NCBI RefSeq assembly: GCF_019924045.1
Contig: NZ_JAHXBN010000010.1
Span: forward strand, 558,001 to 622,000
DNA: 64,000 nucleotides
Origin: Dyadobacter fermentans
GTDB lineage: Bacteria > Bacteroidota > Bacteroidia > Cytophagales > Spirosomataceae
Direction: 5' to 3'
Shown: positions 16,819 through 24,632 of the stretch, piece after piece
How positions within the stretch are numbered: the first letter of the stretch is position 1
Layout: each line of letters starts with the position of its first letter
The notes under the pieces: generated by a model
The model's input: only the letters and a program-made list of their open reading frames with translations
Database searches by the model: none
Told to the model about the DNA's origin: nothing
Program-made: the position numbers and the translations under genes

Positions 16819-18135
16819 TTAATAACGGTAAGTCTCCGCTTTGAAAGGACCTGCGACAGTTACACCGATGTAAGCAGCTTGCTCTTCGGTCAGTTTGTCG
16901 AGGTTCGCGCCTACGTGTGCGAGGTGCAATGCAGCTACTTTCTCGTCCAATGCTTTTGGAAGAACGTATACTTTCTTCTCGTAAGCAGCGGTGTTAGTCC
17001 AAAGCTCGATCTGCGCCAGCGTCTGGTTAGAGAATGAGCATGACATTACGAAAGATGGGTGGCCCATTGCGCAGCCCAGGTTCACCAGACGGCCTTCTGC
17101 CAATACGATGATGTCTTTGCCTTCCACGTTGTAGATGTCAACCTGCGGTTTGATCTGCGATTTGGTGTGGCCGTAAGATTTGTTCAACCAAGCCATGTCG
17201 ATTTCGTTATCGAAGTGGCCGATGTTACAAACTACCGCTTTGTCACGCATTTTGAGGAAGTGACGGTCGGTGATGATTTTGTAGTTACCGGTTGCAGTAA
17301 CGAAGATGTTAGCGCGGTCGGCGGCTTCGTCCATGGTTACTACTTCGAAACCGTCCATAGCAGCCTGCAATGCGCAGATAGGGTCGATTTCGGTAACGAG
17401 TACGCGGCAGCCAGCGCCACGGAGTGATTCCGCAGAACCTTTACCTACGTCGCCGTAACCTGCTACCACTGCTACTTTACCAGCCAGCATCAAGTCGGTT
17501 GCGCGGCGGATAGAGTCGACCAATGACTCGCGGCAGCCGTATTTGTTATCGAATTTAGACTTTGTAACTGAGTCGTTTACGTTGATTGAAGGCAGGTGGA
17601 GCGTTCCATTTTTGTAGCGCTCGTACAAGCGGTGAACACCGGTTGTAGTTTCTTCCGAAAGACCTTTGATACCGTCGATCAGCTCAGGATATTCGTCGAA
17701 TACCATGTTGGTAAGGTCACCGCCGTCGTCGAGGATCATGTTGAGGGGCTTACGCTCTTCGCCGAAGAACAAAGTCTGCTCGATACACCAGTTGAACTCC
17801 TCTTCGTTCATTCCTTTCCATGCGTAAACAGGGATTCCCGCTGCGGCGATAGCTGCTGCTGCGTGGTCTTGCGTAGAGAAGATGTTACATGATGACCAGG
17901 TAACTTCCGCACCCAGCGCTGTAAGGGTCTCGATCAAAACCGCGGTCTGGATCGTCATGTGCAAGCAACCTGCGATACGCGCACCTGCCAAAGGCTGTGA
18001 CGGACCGTATTCGGCACGGATCGCCATCAAACCAGGCATTTCAGCTTCTGCCAATGTGATTTCTTTACGGCCCCATTCGGCCAGCGAGATGTCTTTTACC
18101 TTGTACGGAATGTACGTTTCGGTTGACGTTGCCAT
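16819..18135 (-). CDS. ahcY: Adenosylhomocysteinase
   Basis: This enzyme hydrolyses S-adenosyl-L-homocysteine to adenosine and L-homocysteine in the cytoplasm, removing the product inhibitor of methyltransferases and feeding the methyl cycle. The 438-residue length is standard. The NAD-binding glycine motif GYGDVGKG lies at residues 226-233, the substrate-binding stretch [14 protein letters not shown] near 58-72, and the conserved [13 protein letters not shown] near 185-197. The C-terminus ends in ETYRY, matching the usual Lys/Tyr tail region that reaches into the neighbouring subunit. It is a single-gene unit with a promoter box 35 bases upstream and a shared terminator. No SAM or SAH riboswitch fold is visible in the short leader. 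Confidence 0.97.
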   Translation of the reverse strand: MATSTETYIPYKVKDISLAEWGRKEITLAEAEMPGLMAIRAEYGPSQPLAGARIAGCLHMTIQTAVLIETLTALGAEVTWSSCNIFSTQDHAAAAIAAAGIPVYAWKGMNEEEFNWCIEQTLFFGEERKPLNMILDDGGDLTNMVFDEYPELIDGIKGLSEETTTGVHRLYERYKNGTLHLPSINVNDSVTKSKFDNKYGCRESLVDSIRRATDLMLAGKVAVVAGYGDVGKGSAESLRGAGCRVLVTEIDPICALQAAMDGFEVVTMDEAADRANIFVTATGNYKIITDRHFLKMRDKAVVCNIGHFDNEIDMAWLNKSYGHTKSQIKPQVDIYNVEGKDIIVLAEGRLVNLGCAMGHPSFVMSCSFSNQTLAQIELWTNTAAYEKKVYVLPKALDEKVAALHLAHVGANLDKLTEEQAAYIGVTVAGPFKAETYRY

Positions 18136-18169
18136 TATTTTACAGTTTAGTTATATCTTGATTTTACCA

Positions 18170-18177
18170 CAAAACTA
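18170..18177 (-). promoter_or_regulatory. Promoter -7 box of ahcY
   Basis: TAGTTTTG on the minus strand is an exact TAnnTTTG match, giving a leader of roughly 30 bases before the ATG at 18135. No clear -33 TTG is seen. Confidence 0.5.
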
Positions 18178-18352
18178 AGTAGAAAAACCACCGGAGGGAA
18201 TATTTGCAGATACAAATTCTGATTTGACGGCCTAATTTGGATATTTTATCTTTCAAAGGCTGCATATCGCTGCATTATGAAGTGACGGCCCTGTGATTCA
18301 CCGGTTAGCGGAGATATTTTGTCTGTACAGCAGTCCATTACCCAATCAATGC

Positions 18353-18387
18353 CGTTCGTCGACAATAGTATGACGTTGGTCGACAAT
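18353..18387 (+). promoter_or_regulatory. Direct-repeat operator (LytTR type) upstream of the sensor kinase gene
   Basis: Two copies of CGTT(C/G)GTCGACAAT, at 18353-18366 and 18374-18387, are spaced exactly 21 bases apart, two DNA turns. LytTR regulators are known to bind such spaced direct repeats. The same pair recurs at 20275-20308, before the gene following the regulator. Confidence 0.65.
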
Positions 18388-18421
18388 GCTTTTCTAACCC
18401 TGTATTGGCCTCCGAAATCGT

Positions 18422-18429
18422 TATCTTTG
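18422..18429 (+). promoter_or_regulatory. Promoter -7 box of the kinase gene
   Basis: TATCTTTG is an exact TAnnTTTG match, 34 bases after the operator. It ends only 5 bases before the preferred ATG at 18435, implying a very short or absent 5' leader. Confidence 0.55.
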
Positions 18430-18434
18430 TTTCT

Positions 18435-19532
18435 ATGCGCCCTGTTTCCCCGGTCCTGAATAATATCCAACATCAAAGAATTTTACTGCACATTTTGTTC
18501 TGGCTCGCCGTGCTGACGATCCTGACGATCATTTACGGTGCAGGTATGCCCGATTATTGGCTCACGATCGGCATTGTGGCCCTGTTCATGCCTATACACA
18601 TCGGCTATTTTTACCTGATCGCCTACGTGATCATCCCGCGGTATTTCGATCGCAAGAAATATGTGCAGTTTGTACTGTTCTTTTTGCTGATCGTCATCAG
18701 TTCCACGCTGGCTTTCAGGTTGATGGAAATACTCGTCGCCGACCCGATTATTTACAATGCCGTGAAAAAGAACGACCCTACGTTCGTCTGGCGGAAGCTG
18801 GAAGGGACATTTGAAGACCAGCTCGCCAAACCTACCTATCTGATCAGCGCATTCGAGCAGACGAATATTTTCGTGTGGATCGCATTGTCGGTGAAGTTTT
18901 TCAAAATGTGGTTCGATAGGCGGCAGGCGGCGATGGAGGCCGAGCTGAATTTCCTCAAAGGCCAGCTGCACCCGCATTTTTTGTTTAATACACTCAATAA
19001 CCTCTATGCATTGACCCTTAAACAATCGCCGCAATCGCCGGGTGTTGTAATGGGACTGGCGGAGATCTTGCGATACATGCTTTACGAGGCCAATACGGAA
19101 GTTGTGCAGCTCGAAAGGGACATTAGCATTCTTAAAAGTTATATTGAACTGGAAAAAATACGGTATGAGGAGCGGCTGGATATTCATTTCAGTGTCAATG
19201 GAATGTCGCCGGAATACCGCATCGCGCCGCTGCTGATATTACCATTGGTGGAAAATGCATTTAAGCACGGCGCCAGCGAGCAGATCGGGCAGGCATGGAT
19301 CAATATGGATTTGCGGGTGAAGAACAACGCATTGAAATTCAAAATCTCGAACAGCAAGCCCGAAACCGCCGTGCAGGACGACCGCCCGCATCATGTAAGC
19401 ATAGGTCTCGCGAACGTACGCAAGCGGCTCGAAATCCTCTATCCCTCGGCCCATAACCTCAAAATCATGGACGAAGAAGACGTATTCGCCGTGATCCTGG
19501 AAATTGACCTTGACAAACGATTGGAAATCTGA
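18435..19532 (+). CDS. LytS/YehU-type sensor histidine kinase (His_kinase domain)
   Basis: From the ATG at 18435 the protein has 365 residues; a TTG at 18405 would put the start in the promoter. Four membrane helices occupy about residues 18-155. The catalytic part begins with the His-box QLHPHFLFNTLNNLYAL (phospho-acceptor near 179-181). The N-box LILPLVENAFKHG and an HSP90-like ATPase end (IGLANVRKRLEILYP) follow. It should autophosphorylate and pass phosphate to the LytTR regulator encoded 3 bases downstream. No extracytoplasmic sensor domain of note is seen, so the signal may be sensed in the membrane. Family assignment is firm and the stimulus unknown. The operator upstream suggests autoregulation. 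Confidence 0.92.
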   Translation: MRPVSPVLNNIQHQRILLHILFWLAVLTILTIIYGAGMPDYWLTIGIVALFMPIHIGYFYLIAYVIIPRYFDRKKYVQFVLFFLLIVISSTLAFRLMEILVADPIIYNAVKKNDPTFVWRKLEGTFEDQLAKPTYLISAFEQTNIFVWIALSVKFFKMWFDRRQAAMEAELNFLKGQLHPHFLFNTLNNLYALTLKQSPQSPGVVMGLAEILRYMLYEANTEVVQLERDISILKSYIELEKIRYEERLDIHFSVNGMSPEYRIAPLLILPLVENAFKHGASEQIGQAWINMDLRVKNNALKFKISNSKPETAVQDDRPHHVSIGLANVRKRLEILYPSAHNLKIMDEEDVFAVILEIDLDKRLEI

Positions 19533-19535
19533 ATT

Positions 19536-20258
19536 ATGAAGTTGAAAGCCATTCTGGTGGACGATGAACCCCACGCGATCGAAGTACTGGACAACTATCT
19601 CGCCAATTTCGCGGAAATAGAAGTCGCGGCACGCTGCCAGGATGCGATCCAGGCATTTCAGGTATTGCAGCAGCAAAAGATTGACCTAATGTTCCTCGAT
19701 GTGAAAATGCCCGGCCTGAAAGGGACCGATCTGCTCAGAAGTCTTAAAAATCCGCCGAAAGTTGTTTTTACGACGGCTTATCAGGATTACGCCGTCGAGG
19801 GCTTCGACCTCAATGCGGTTGACTATCTGTTGAAACCCATTCCATTCGAACGTTTCCTGCGGGCGATGGATAAGGTTTTTACGGGTTTGAACATTTCCAA
19901 TCAATCCGTATCTGTGGCGCAAAAGGCGGCACCGGCGAGCCAGGATGTGTTTTTGTATTTAAAGGTAGACCGTAAAATGGTGAAAGTGAACGTCAACGAT
20001 ATTTACTGGATCGAGAGTTTGCGGGATTATATAAAAGTAGTTTTGAAAGACAAGGCTCTCATTTCAAAACAGAAAATCAGCCTTTTGGAAGAACTCCTGC
20101 CCGAGGACGGTTTTATCCGCATTCACCGGTCGTTCATTGTTTCTGTCGATAAGGTCGAAAGCTACCATTCGCACAAACTCGAGATCGCCGGAAAGGAGCT
20201 GCCGATTGGCCGCAACTTCCGCAACGACTGTCAGCGCCGCTTCAAACTGACCTTTTAA
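19536..20258 (+). CDS. LytTR family response regulator
   Basis: The 240-residue protein has a receiver domain (about 3-118) with the acidic pocket at residues 9-11 (DDE), phospho-acceptor Asp55 in LMFLDVKMPG, and the conserved Thr and Lys (FTTAYQ and LLKPI). The C-terminal LytTR DNA-binding domain (about 137-240) contains YWIESLRDYIKVV, FIRIHRSFIVSVDKVE and the closing LPIGRNFRNDC. It is the cognate regulator of the kinase just upstream, 3 bases apart. LytTR proteins bind pairs of short direct repeats about two helical turns apart. Such pairs lie before the kinase gene and before the next operon, so both are predicted targets. Confidence 0.95.
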   Translation: MKLKAILVDDEPHAIEVLDNYLANFAEIEVAARCQDAIQAFQVLQQQKIDLMFLDVKMPGLKGTDLLRSLKNPPKVVFTTAYQDYAVEGFDLNAVDYLLKPIPFERFLRAMDKVFTGLNISNQSVSVAQKAAPASQDVFLYLKVDRKMVKVNVNDIYWIESLRDYIKVVLKDKALISKQKISLLEELLPEDGFIRIHRSFIVSVDKVESYHSHKLEIAGKELPIGRNFRNDCQRRFKLTF

Positions 20259-20274
20259 ATGGCGCTGCAAATGG

Positions 20275-20308
20275 CGTTTGTCGACAAAACCCGCTGTTGA
20301 TCGACACT
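20275..20308 (+). promoter_or_regulatory. Second direct-repeat operator (LytTR type)
   Basis: CGTTTGTCGACAAA (20275-20288) and TGTTGATCGACACT (20295-20308) repeat the motif found at 18353-18387 with 20-base spacing. The following GCTTTTC (20310) and AAATCG (20336) blocks are also shared with the kinase promoter. Confidence 0.62.
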
Positions 20309-20344
20309 CGCTTTTCCATGCTTCCCAGGCTCGCCAAATCGGTT

Positions 20345-20352
20345 TAAAATTG
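20345..20352 (+). promoter_or_regulatory. Promoter -7 box of the envelope operon
   Basis: TAAAATTG differs from TAnnTTTG at one base. It sits 36 bases after the operator, the same layout as the kinase promoter, and leaves a leader of about 50 bases before 20408. Confidence 0.45.
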
Positions 20353-20407
20353 CACCGCCATTGAAAAATGGAAGTGAAATTCATTTAAATCATTTGGATT
20401 ATTAGCC

Positions 20408-21877
20408 ATGTTAAAAGCAAGAAGAATTCTTTGGGCAGCCTTGTCCTTTGCCCTGTTGCTGGGTAGCTGCAAGGAGGACGAAGATCCAACACCATCCAAC
20501 ACATTGACCGCCAAAGCAGGAGCGGACCAGAATGTAAACGCAGGCTCTGTTGTAAACCTCGACGGTAGCGCTTCTACCGACAGCGAGAACAAGCCTTTCG
20601 AATTCAGCTGGGCATTCAGCAAAAAGCCGGCGGGTAGTGCCGCCAACCTCGCTTCGGCTACGACAGCCAAGCCTACTTTCACTGCCGATCTTCCCGGTGA
20701 GTACGAAGTGGAACTGACCATCAGCAATGCGAACGGCCAGAGCAAAGACAAAGTCGTAATTACCGCTACGGTGATTGAACCGATCGTGATCGACGCCAAC
20801 ATCCGCACCAAACTCACCCTGACCGACCGCATCAACAACCCGGCCATTCCGGATTACATCGTGAATGCGAACGTGTCGGTGAATGCGGAGCTTGAAATCA
20901 AACCGGGTGTAGTGATCGCATTCGCACGGGATACCCGCATTGAAATCAACGACGGGGGCGGTGTGTTGCTCGCCAAAGGCGATTCGGCAAAACCGATCCG
21001 TTTCATCGGTAAGGAAACGACCAAAGGATTCTGGTCGGGGATTGTATTCCGCTCATCGAGCAGCGCGAACACGCTCGAACACTTACAGGTAATGCACGCG
21101 GGCAGCAAGCCGCTTTATGCGACCATCAAAGCCGGTATGGCGGTTCTCGGGGCCGGCCGCGCAGAAGTGAATATCAAAAACTGCCTTTTCGAGCAGAATG
21201 CAGGTTACGGCCTCTACCTCGAATATTCAGTGATCCTCGCGTCATTTGAAAAGAACAACTTTAAGGATAATACCGAAGCGGGTATCCTCATGGGCGCCGA
21301 AAACGTAAAGAACCTGGATACGGATTCCAAATTTACCAACGGCAACGGCCGTAACGTGGTCGAGATCTTCGGCTCATCATTGCCTAAAAACGCTACGACC
21401 GAAGTGGTTTGGAAGGGTTTCAAAGACAAAACGCCTTACCGCATCCTTGAAAACATTGCCTCCGATGCCAACTGGAAATTGCTTCCGGGCGTGATCATCG
21501 AAGTAGGCCGCGCGGGCTATATTACCATTGAGGACGGCTACTTTAATGCAGTAGGTACCGAAACGAACAAGATCATCATCCGTGGCGCTGAAAACTCAGC
21601 CGCTTACTGGAAAGGTCTGCTCTGCTTCTCGACCAGCGACAAAAACGTGATCGAAAATGCGGAAGTATCCGGTGGTGGTAACATTGCCATCGTGTCGGGC
21701 AAGAAGGCCAACATCGCGATCTACGGTGGGCAGTCGCGTATGGCGATCCGCAAGTCGGTGATTTCCAATAGCGGCGGTTACGGAATCTTCGTCAACTACC
21801 AGGGCACGATCAACGCCGACGTCGAAACCGTGAATACTTTCAAGGACAACGCGCAAGCGAAGCTGCTGAAAGAATAG
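20408..21877 (+). CDS. Lipoprotein with PKD-like domain and parallel beta-helix
   Basis: The protein has 489 residues. Lipobox LLGSC (Cys about 21) is followed by KEDEDP, an acidic surface-export type tail. Residues about 35-125 form a PKD/Ig-like domain (AGADQNVNAGSVVNLDGSAS). The rest is a right-handed parallel beta-helix with repeats of the form IRFIGKE, LEHLQVMHAG, INIKNCLFEQNAGYGLYLEYS. A second round carries IVSGKKANIAIYGGQ and SVISNSGGYGIFVNY. Such helices often bind or cleave polysaccharides, but no lyase or hydrolase catalytic set is recognisable. It heads a four-gene operon with gaps of 7, 9 and 25 bases and has a LytTR-type operator upstream, so it is a probable target of the adjacent two-component pair. 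Confidence 0.85.
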   Translation: MLKARRILWAALSFALLLGSCKEDEDPTPSNTLTAKAGADQNVNAGSVVNLDGSASTDSENKPFEFSWAFSKKPAGSAANLASATTAKPTFTADLPGEYEVELTISNANGQSKDKVVITATVIEPIVIDANIRTKLTLTDRINNPAIPDYIVNANVSVNAELEIKPGVVIAFARDTRIEINDGGGVLLAKGDSAKPIRFIGKETTKGFWSGIVFRSSSSANTLEHLQVMHAGSKPLYATIKAGMAVLGAGRAEVNIKNCLFEQNAGYGLYLEYSVILASFEKNNFKDNTEAGILMGAENVKNLDTDSKFTNGNGRNVVEIFGSSLPKNATTEVVWKGFKDKTPYRILENIASDANWKLLPGVIIEVGRAGYITIEDGYFNAVGTETNKIIIRGAENSAAYWKGLLCFSTSDKNVIENAEVSGGGNIAIVSGKKANIAIYGGQSRMAIRKSVISNSGGYGIFVNYQGTINADVETVNTFKDNAQAKLLKE

Positions 21878-21884
21878 GGTCGTA

Positions 21885-22622
21885 ATGGACAGCTCCACGT
21901 ATTGTACCAGTATCATATTCGGCTTGATCACACTCCTGGTGGTATTTACCTTCCACCAGGCTGTGAGAGGCTCCCGGCTCTTCGCCGCACTGGTCGCCCT
22001 CTGGATAGCGATACAATGCGGGACCGCCCTGGCGGGATATTTCAAAGTGACCGATACCATTTTTCCAAGGCTGCTATTACTGGTGGTCCCACCCGCTCTC
22101 CTGATGGCCTGGCTCTTCCTGAGTGGGCCCGGGAAAGCGCTTGTCGACCGGATGAATGTGGACTTGCTCACGATGATCCACGTCGTGAGGGCGCCGGTGG
22201 AGGTGATATTGTACTGGGCTTTCATCGACAAAATGCTGCCGCATGAAATGACTTTCAGCGGCGGTAACCCCGATATCCTGGCCGGACTTTTGACGCCCTG
22301 CATTTACTACATCGGTGTGATGCGCAGCGGAATGAAATGGCGGCTGATGGTGCTCTGGAACTTCCTCTGCCTGGGCTTGCTGCTCAATGAAATATTTCGT
22401 GCCGTATTGTCTGTACCGTTCGGGTTTCAAACCATCGGTCTCGACCAGCCCAATGTGCTGATACTGCAGTTCCCATTTGTGCTTTTGCCCGGTGTAGTGT
22501 TGCCGATCCTCCTGTGTGCGCACATGGTCGTGATACGCAACCTCGTGAAGGCGCACTGGCAGGAGCCGAGGTTCATGAGCTCGGGGCGGGCGGTGATCAG
22601 CCATTTTTTTCAGCTGAAATGA
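21885..22622 (+). CDS. Polytopic membrane protein of unknown function
   Basis: A 245-residue protein with about seven hydrophobic helices (for example SIIFGLITLLVVFTFHQAV, LLLLVVPPALLMAWLFLSG, ILQFPFVLLPGVVLPILLC). A conserved-looking acidic/aromatic loop, HVVRAPVEVILYWAFIDKMLPHEM, lies between helices 3 and 4. There is no similarity I can name to transporters or enzymes; seven-helix proteins of this style occur in Bacteroidota as unnamed families. It is the second gene of the operon headed by the beta-helix lipoprotein, 7 bases downstream of it. Its role is therefore tied to an envelope process controlled by the LytS/LytR pair (inference). Confidence 0.75.
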   Translation: MDSSTYCTSIIFGLITLLVVFTFHQAVRGSRLFAALVALWIAIQCGTALAGYFKVTDTIFPRLLLLVVPPALLMAWLFLSGPGKALVDRMNVDLLTMIHVVRAPVEVILYWAFIDKMLPHEMTFSGGNPDILAGLLTPCIYYIGVMRSGMKWRLMVLWNFLCLGLLLNEIFRAVLSVPFGFQTIGLDQPNVLILQFPFVLLPGVVLPILLCAHMVVIRNLVKAHWQEPRFMSSGRAVISHFFQLK

Positions 22623-22631
22623 GATGTTGCC

Positions 22632-22955
22632 ATGAATAGCATCACACAATATATGTTGGCGGGCCTCCTGATCGCGGCGGGGATTCAGTACCAGGCCGAG
22701 AGCAAAGGCACGCGATCTGCCCGGCAGCCATTTCCTGAAAAAGGTTTCTGGGTGGCGGAAACTGCCGCGGATAAAAAATCGACGGTTGTGAGGTATTACG
22801 CCAATAGCACCCATCTCGTGTCGGAAACGACGGAGCCCGAGGTGCTCGACGTCCGGAGGCTTTCGGTGAGAAAATACCTGAATGAAAGGCTTCGGAAGGA
22901 GCTGGAAAAAGATACGACGGGCCAGTCGGCCGTCAAGCTCTATGAAATCAATTGA
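22632..22955 (+). CDS. Small secreted protein of unknown function
   Basis: A 107-residue protein with a signal peptide (MNSITQYMLAGLLIAAGIQ, cleavage near YQAES). The mature part is short and charged: FPEKGFWVAETAADKK, VVRYYANSTHLVSE, then a helical end RKYLNERLRKELEKD. No cysteines or known motif are visible. It lies 9 bases after the polytopic membrane protein and 25 before the next lipoprotein, in the same operon. The phrase GFWVAET followed by a V-R-Y-Y strand suggests a small beta sandwich with a helix. The coding call rests on operon fit, signal peptide and codon use. Confidence 0.7.
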   Translation: MNSITQYMLAGLLIAAGIQYQAESKGTRSARQPFPEKGFWVAETAADKKSTVVRYYANSTHLVSETTEPEVLDVRRLSVRKYLNERLRKELEKDTTGQSAVKLYEIN

Positions 22956-22980
22956 AATCTAAATTAATCTGAAATTTGCC

Positions 22981-23805
22981 ATGAAAATTCAAATTGCACC
23001 CTCAATGGCCATCAGCCGATTGGCTAAATCGGCATTGGCCCTGGCTGTTCTGGCCATGTCGTTTACTGCTTGTAAGGACGACGACGATCCAAAACCCGAC
23101 GACGGAAACGGCGGCGAAACCGAGAAAGTATTTATCCCTACGAAAGGCAAGACTTACAGCTACAAGATCACCGACTCGGACGGTGAAACCGGCGACATTA
23201 TCACTAAGGTAGCAAGTACCAAAGATTCAGCCGGACTGACCGTTCATACGATCGAAAATTTCGTTCGTGAAAACGAAGAACAAAGAACATACTTGTCCAA
23301 GGCATATGCCAAAGGTGGTACCACCACGAATGTGCTGCCATACCCCGTCGTGCTCAAGGAGCTTCAAAACCAGATCAACGACATCGCCTACATTTCAAAA
23401 TTCGAGGTGACGGGCTTCCCGCAGTATCAATTCCTGGAAAACAATGGTAAGGTCAATAGTGCGCTTACATTCCAGGGCGACCCGATCAAGGTACTTATGG
23501 AGCTCGAAATCCCTGCCGGCGACGAAGGCTCGGTGCTCGGTAAACTAGAAGCCCGCATGACCAACAAAAATGGCAAGGCAGTGGCCGAAGAATCAATCAC
23601 CACACCAGCAGGCGAATTCAAATGCACCAAATGGGAATATTCGTACGATGTTTATACCAAGTTTGAAACAGAGGTGACTGCTCCGGAAATCTCTACGGAA
23701 ACCATTCAAGTGACGCTCTGGACTGCACCGGGCGTAGGTATCGTGAAAACGATCGAGAAAGGAGAGGAGGGCTCTTCAACAACGGAACTGCGTAAAGTGG
23801 AGTAA
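22981..23805 (+). CDS. Lipoprotein of unknown function
   Basis: The 274-residue protein has an N-terminal signal ending in lipobox FTAC (Cys about 31), followed by KDDDDPKPDDGNGGE, an acidic tail typical of surface-exposed lipoproteins. The mature part is a long beta-rich domain with YSYKITDSDGE, FLENNGKVNSALTFQG, and a GEFKCTKWEYSYDV segment near the C-terminus. The pattern 'TPAGEFKCTKW' recurs in Bacteroidota DUF-type lipoproteins that resemble outer-membrane lipid-handling folds; this is only a resemblance. It is the last gene of the putative LytTR-controlled operon and is followed by a hairpin terminator. Confidence 0.8.
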   Translation: MKIQIAPSMAISRLAKSALALAVLAMSFTACKDDDDPKPDDGNGGETEKVFIPTKGKTYSYKITDSDGETGDIITKVASTKDSAGLTVHTIENFVRENEEQRTYLSKAYAKGGTTTNVLPYPVVLKELQNQINDIAYISKFEVTGFPQYQFLENNGKVNSALTFQGDPIKVLMELEIPAGDEGSVLGKLEARMTNKNGKAVAEESITTPAGEFKCTKWEYSYDVYTKFETEVTAPEISTETIQVTLWTAPGVGIVKTIEKGEEGSSTTELRKVE

Positions 23806-23899
23806 CGCAGGGTTGAACGCGGCCTTCGTGCATGCTGACGCGGGAACCGCGGTATTCAAAAAAAGAGAAACAATAGAGAAATAGGATGGATAATTTGGG

Positions 23900-23935
23900 A
23901 CTAGCCAGATCTTAAAGACCTGGCTAGTTTTGTTT
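23900..23935 (+). terminator. Intrinsic terminator of the envelope operon
   Basis: A perfect 9-bp stem (ACTAGCCAG and CTGGCTAGT) is followed by TTTTGTTTT. It also lies at the 3' end of the opposite-strand ahpD-like gene and may act on both. Confidence 0.85.
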
Positions 23936-24525
23936 TATATCAAAACGGAAAAGCTCTTGAAAATAGCTCCGAGCCTAACCGCGTCAAATATACGCGCCTG
24001 GGTACCGCCGTGGTTCAATACCGATTGCTCGTGCGAAGTCACGCACATTTCGCAGCCGTTCAACGCCGATACGACAAGGCTTAGCAATTCGAAAAATTCT
24101 TTGCCGAGCACCGGGTTTACCATAATGCTCATTTTGATGCCCGCAGGTGCATTATCATAAAACTCCTTGTGCATGAAGTGGCGGAAACGGTAGAACACAT
24201 TGTTTGCGTTCATCAATGACACACAGGCTGTTACCTCCGCGATTTCCTTCTCGTCCGCACCTTCCTGCGCCGCAAGCTCTTCCAAGGCTGCTATCAGCGG
24301 CGCATTCTTTTCGTTCACTGCTACCGACAATGCGAGCAGCAATGCTTCCTTGCGGTTCAATGTCTGTGATTTCAATACATTACCTACATTGATTTTCAGA
24401 TCTTTGAGGTAACGGTGATCAAGCGCCGCGAGCTTGTTGATCAGCACGCTTTCGAATTCCGCAGGCAAATTGACCTCTTTATACAGGGACTCTTTCGTGT
24501 TCCCTGTGGCTGCAAATGGATACAT
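23935..24525 (-). CDS. AhpD-like alkylhydroperoxidase (carboxymuconolactone decarboxylase family)
   Basis: The ATG at 24523-24525 gives 196 residues (MYPFAATGN). The longer GTG start at 24582 would lie inside the terminator hairpin of the upstream gene and is rejected. The family signature is the thiol pair in NGCEMCVTSHE (Cys158, Cys161, His165). An all-helical fold with NRKEALLLALSVAVNEKN precedes it. AhpD proteins reduce the peroxiredoxin AhpC, or detoxify peroxides, using this CxxC pair. It lies directly downstream of an AhpC-like gene on the same strand, so partner function is likely. Expression would need read-through of the hairpin at 24568 or its own promoter. Confidence 0.85.
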   Translation of the reverse strand: MYPFAATGNTKESLYKEVNLPAEFESVLINKLAALDHRYLKDLKINVGNVLKSQTLNRKEALLLALSVAVNEKNAPLIAALEELAAQEGADEKEIAEVTACVSLMNANNVFYRFRHFMHKEFYDNAPAGIKMSIMVNPVLGKEFFELLSLVVSALNGCEMCVTSHEQSVLNHGGTQARIFDAVRLGAIFKSFSVLI

Positions 24526-24567
24526 GTTGGTTTGAATTTTGGTCGGGAAGGTTTTCCCGTGGGTGGT

Positions 24568-24622
24568 AAAAAAGCAGTTCACAGAACCGGCGTACGAATG
24601 ACTTACCGCTGTGAACTGCTTT
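24568..24622 (-). terminator. Hairpin between ahpC-like and ahpD-like genes (terminator or attenuator)
   Basis: A 14-bp perfect stem (AAAGCAGTTCACAG and CTGTGAACTGCTTT), extended inward by CGG/CCG past a bulge, is followed by six T in the minus direction. It lies just after the ahpC-like stop and before the ahpD-like start. Confidence 0.85.
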
Positions 24623-24632
24623 CAATGGGTAG

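Noticed and set aside
18136..18170. SAM/SAH riboswitch before ahcY
   Set aside because: The predicted leader is only about 30 bases, too short for any known SAM or SAH aptamer.
18246..18476. 76-residue minus-strand frame upstream of the kinase
   Set aside because: It covers the operator and promoter of the kinase gene and has no family features.
24526..24582. GTG-started 19-residue extension of the AhpD-like protein
   Set aside because: The start would sit within the terminator stem at 24568-24622, and the added residues do not resemble family N-termini.
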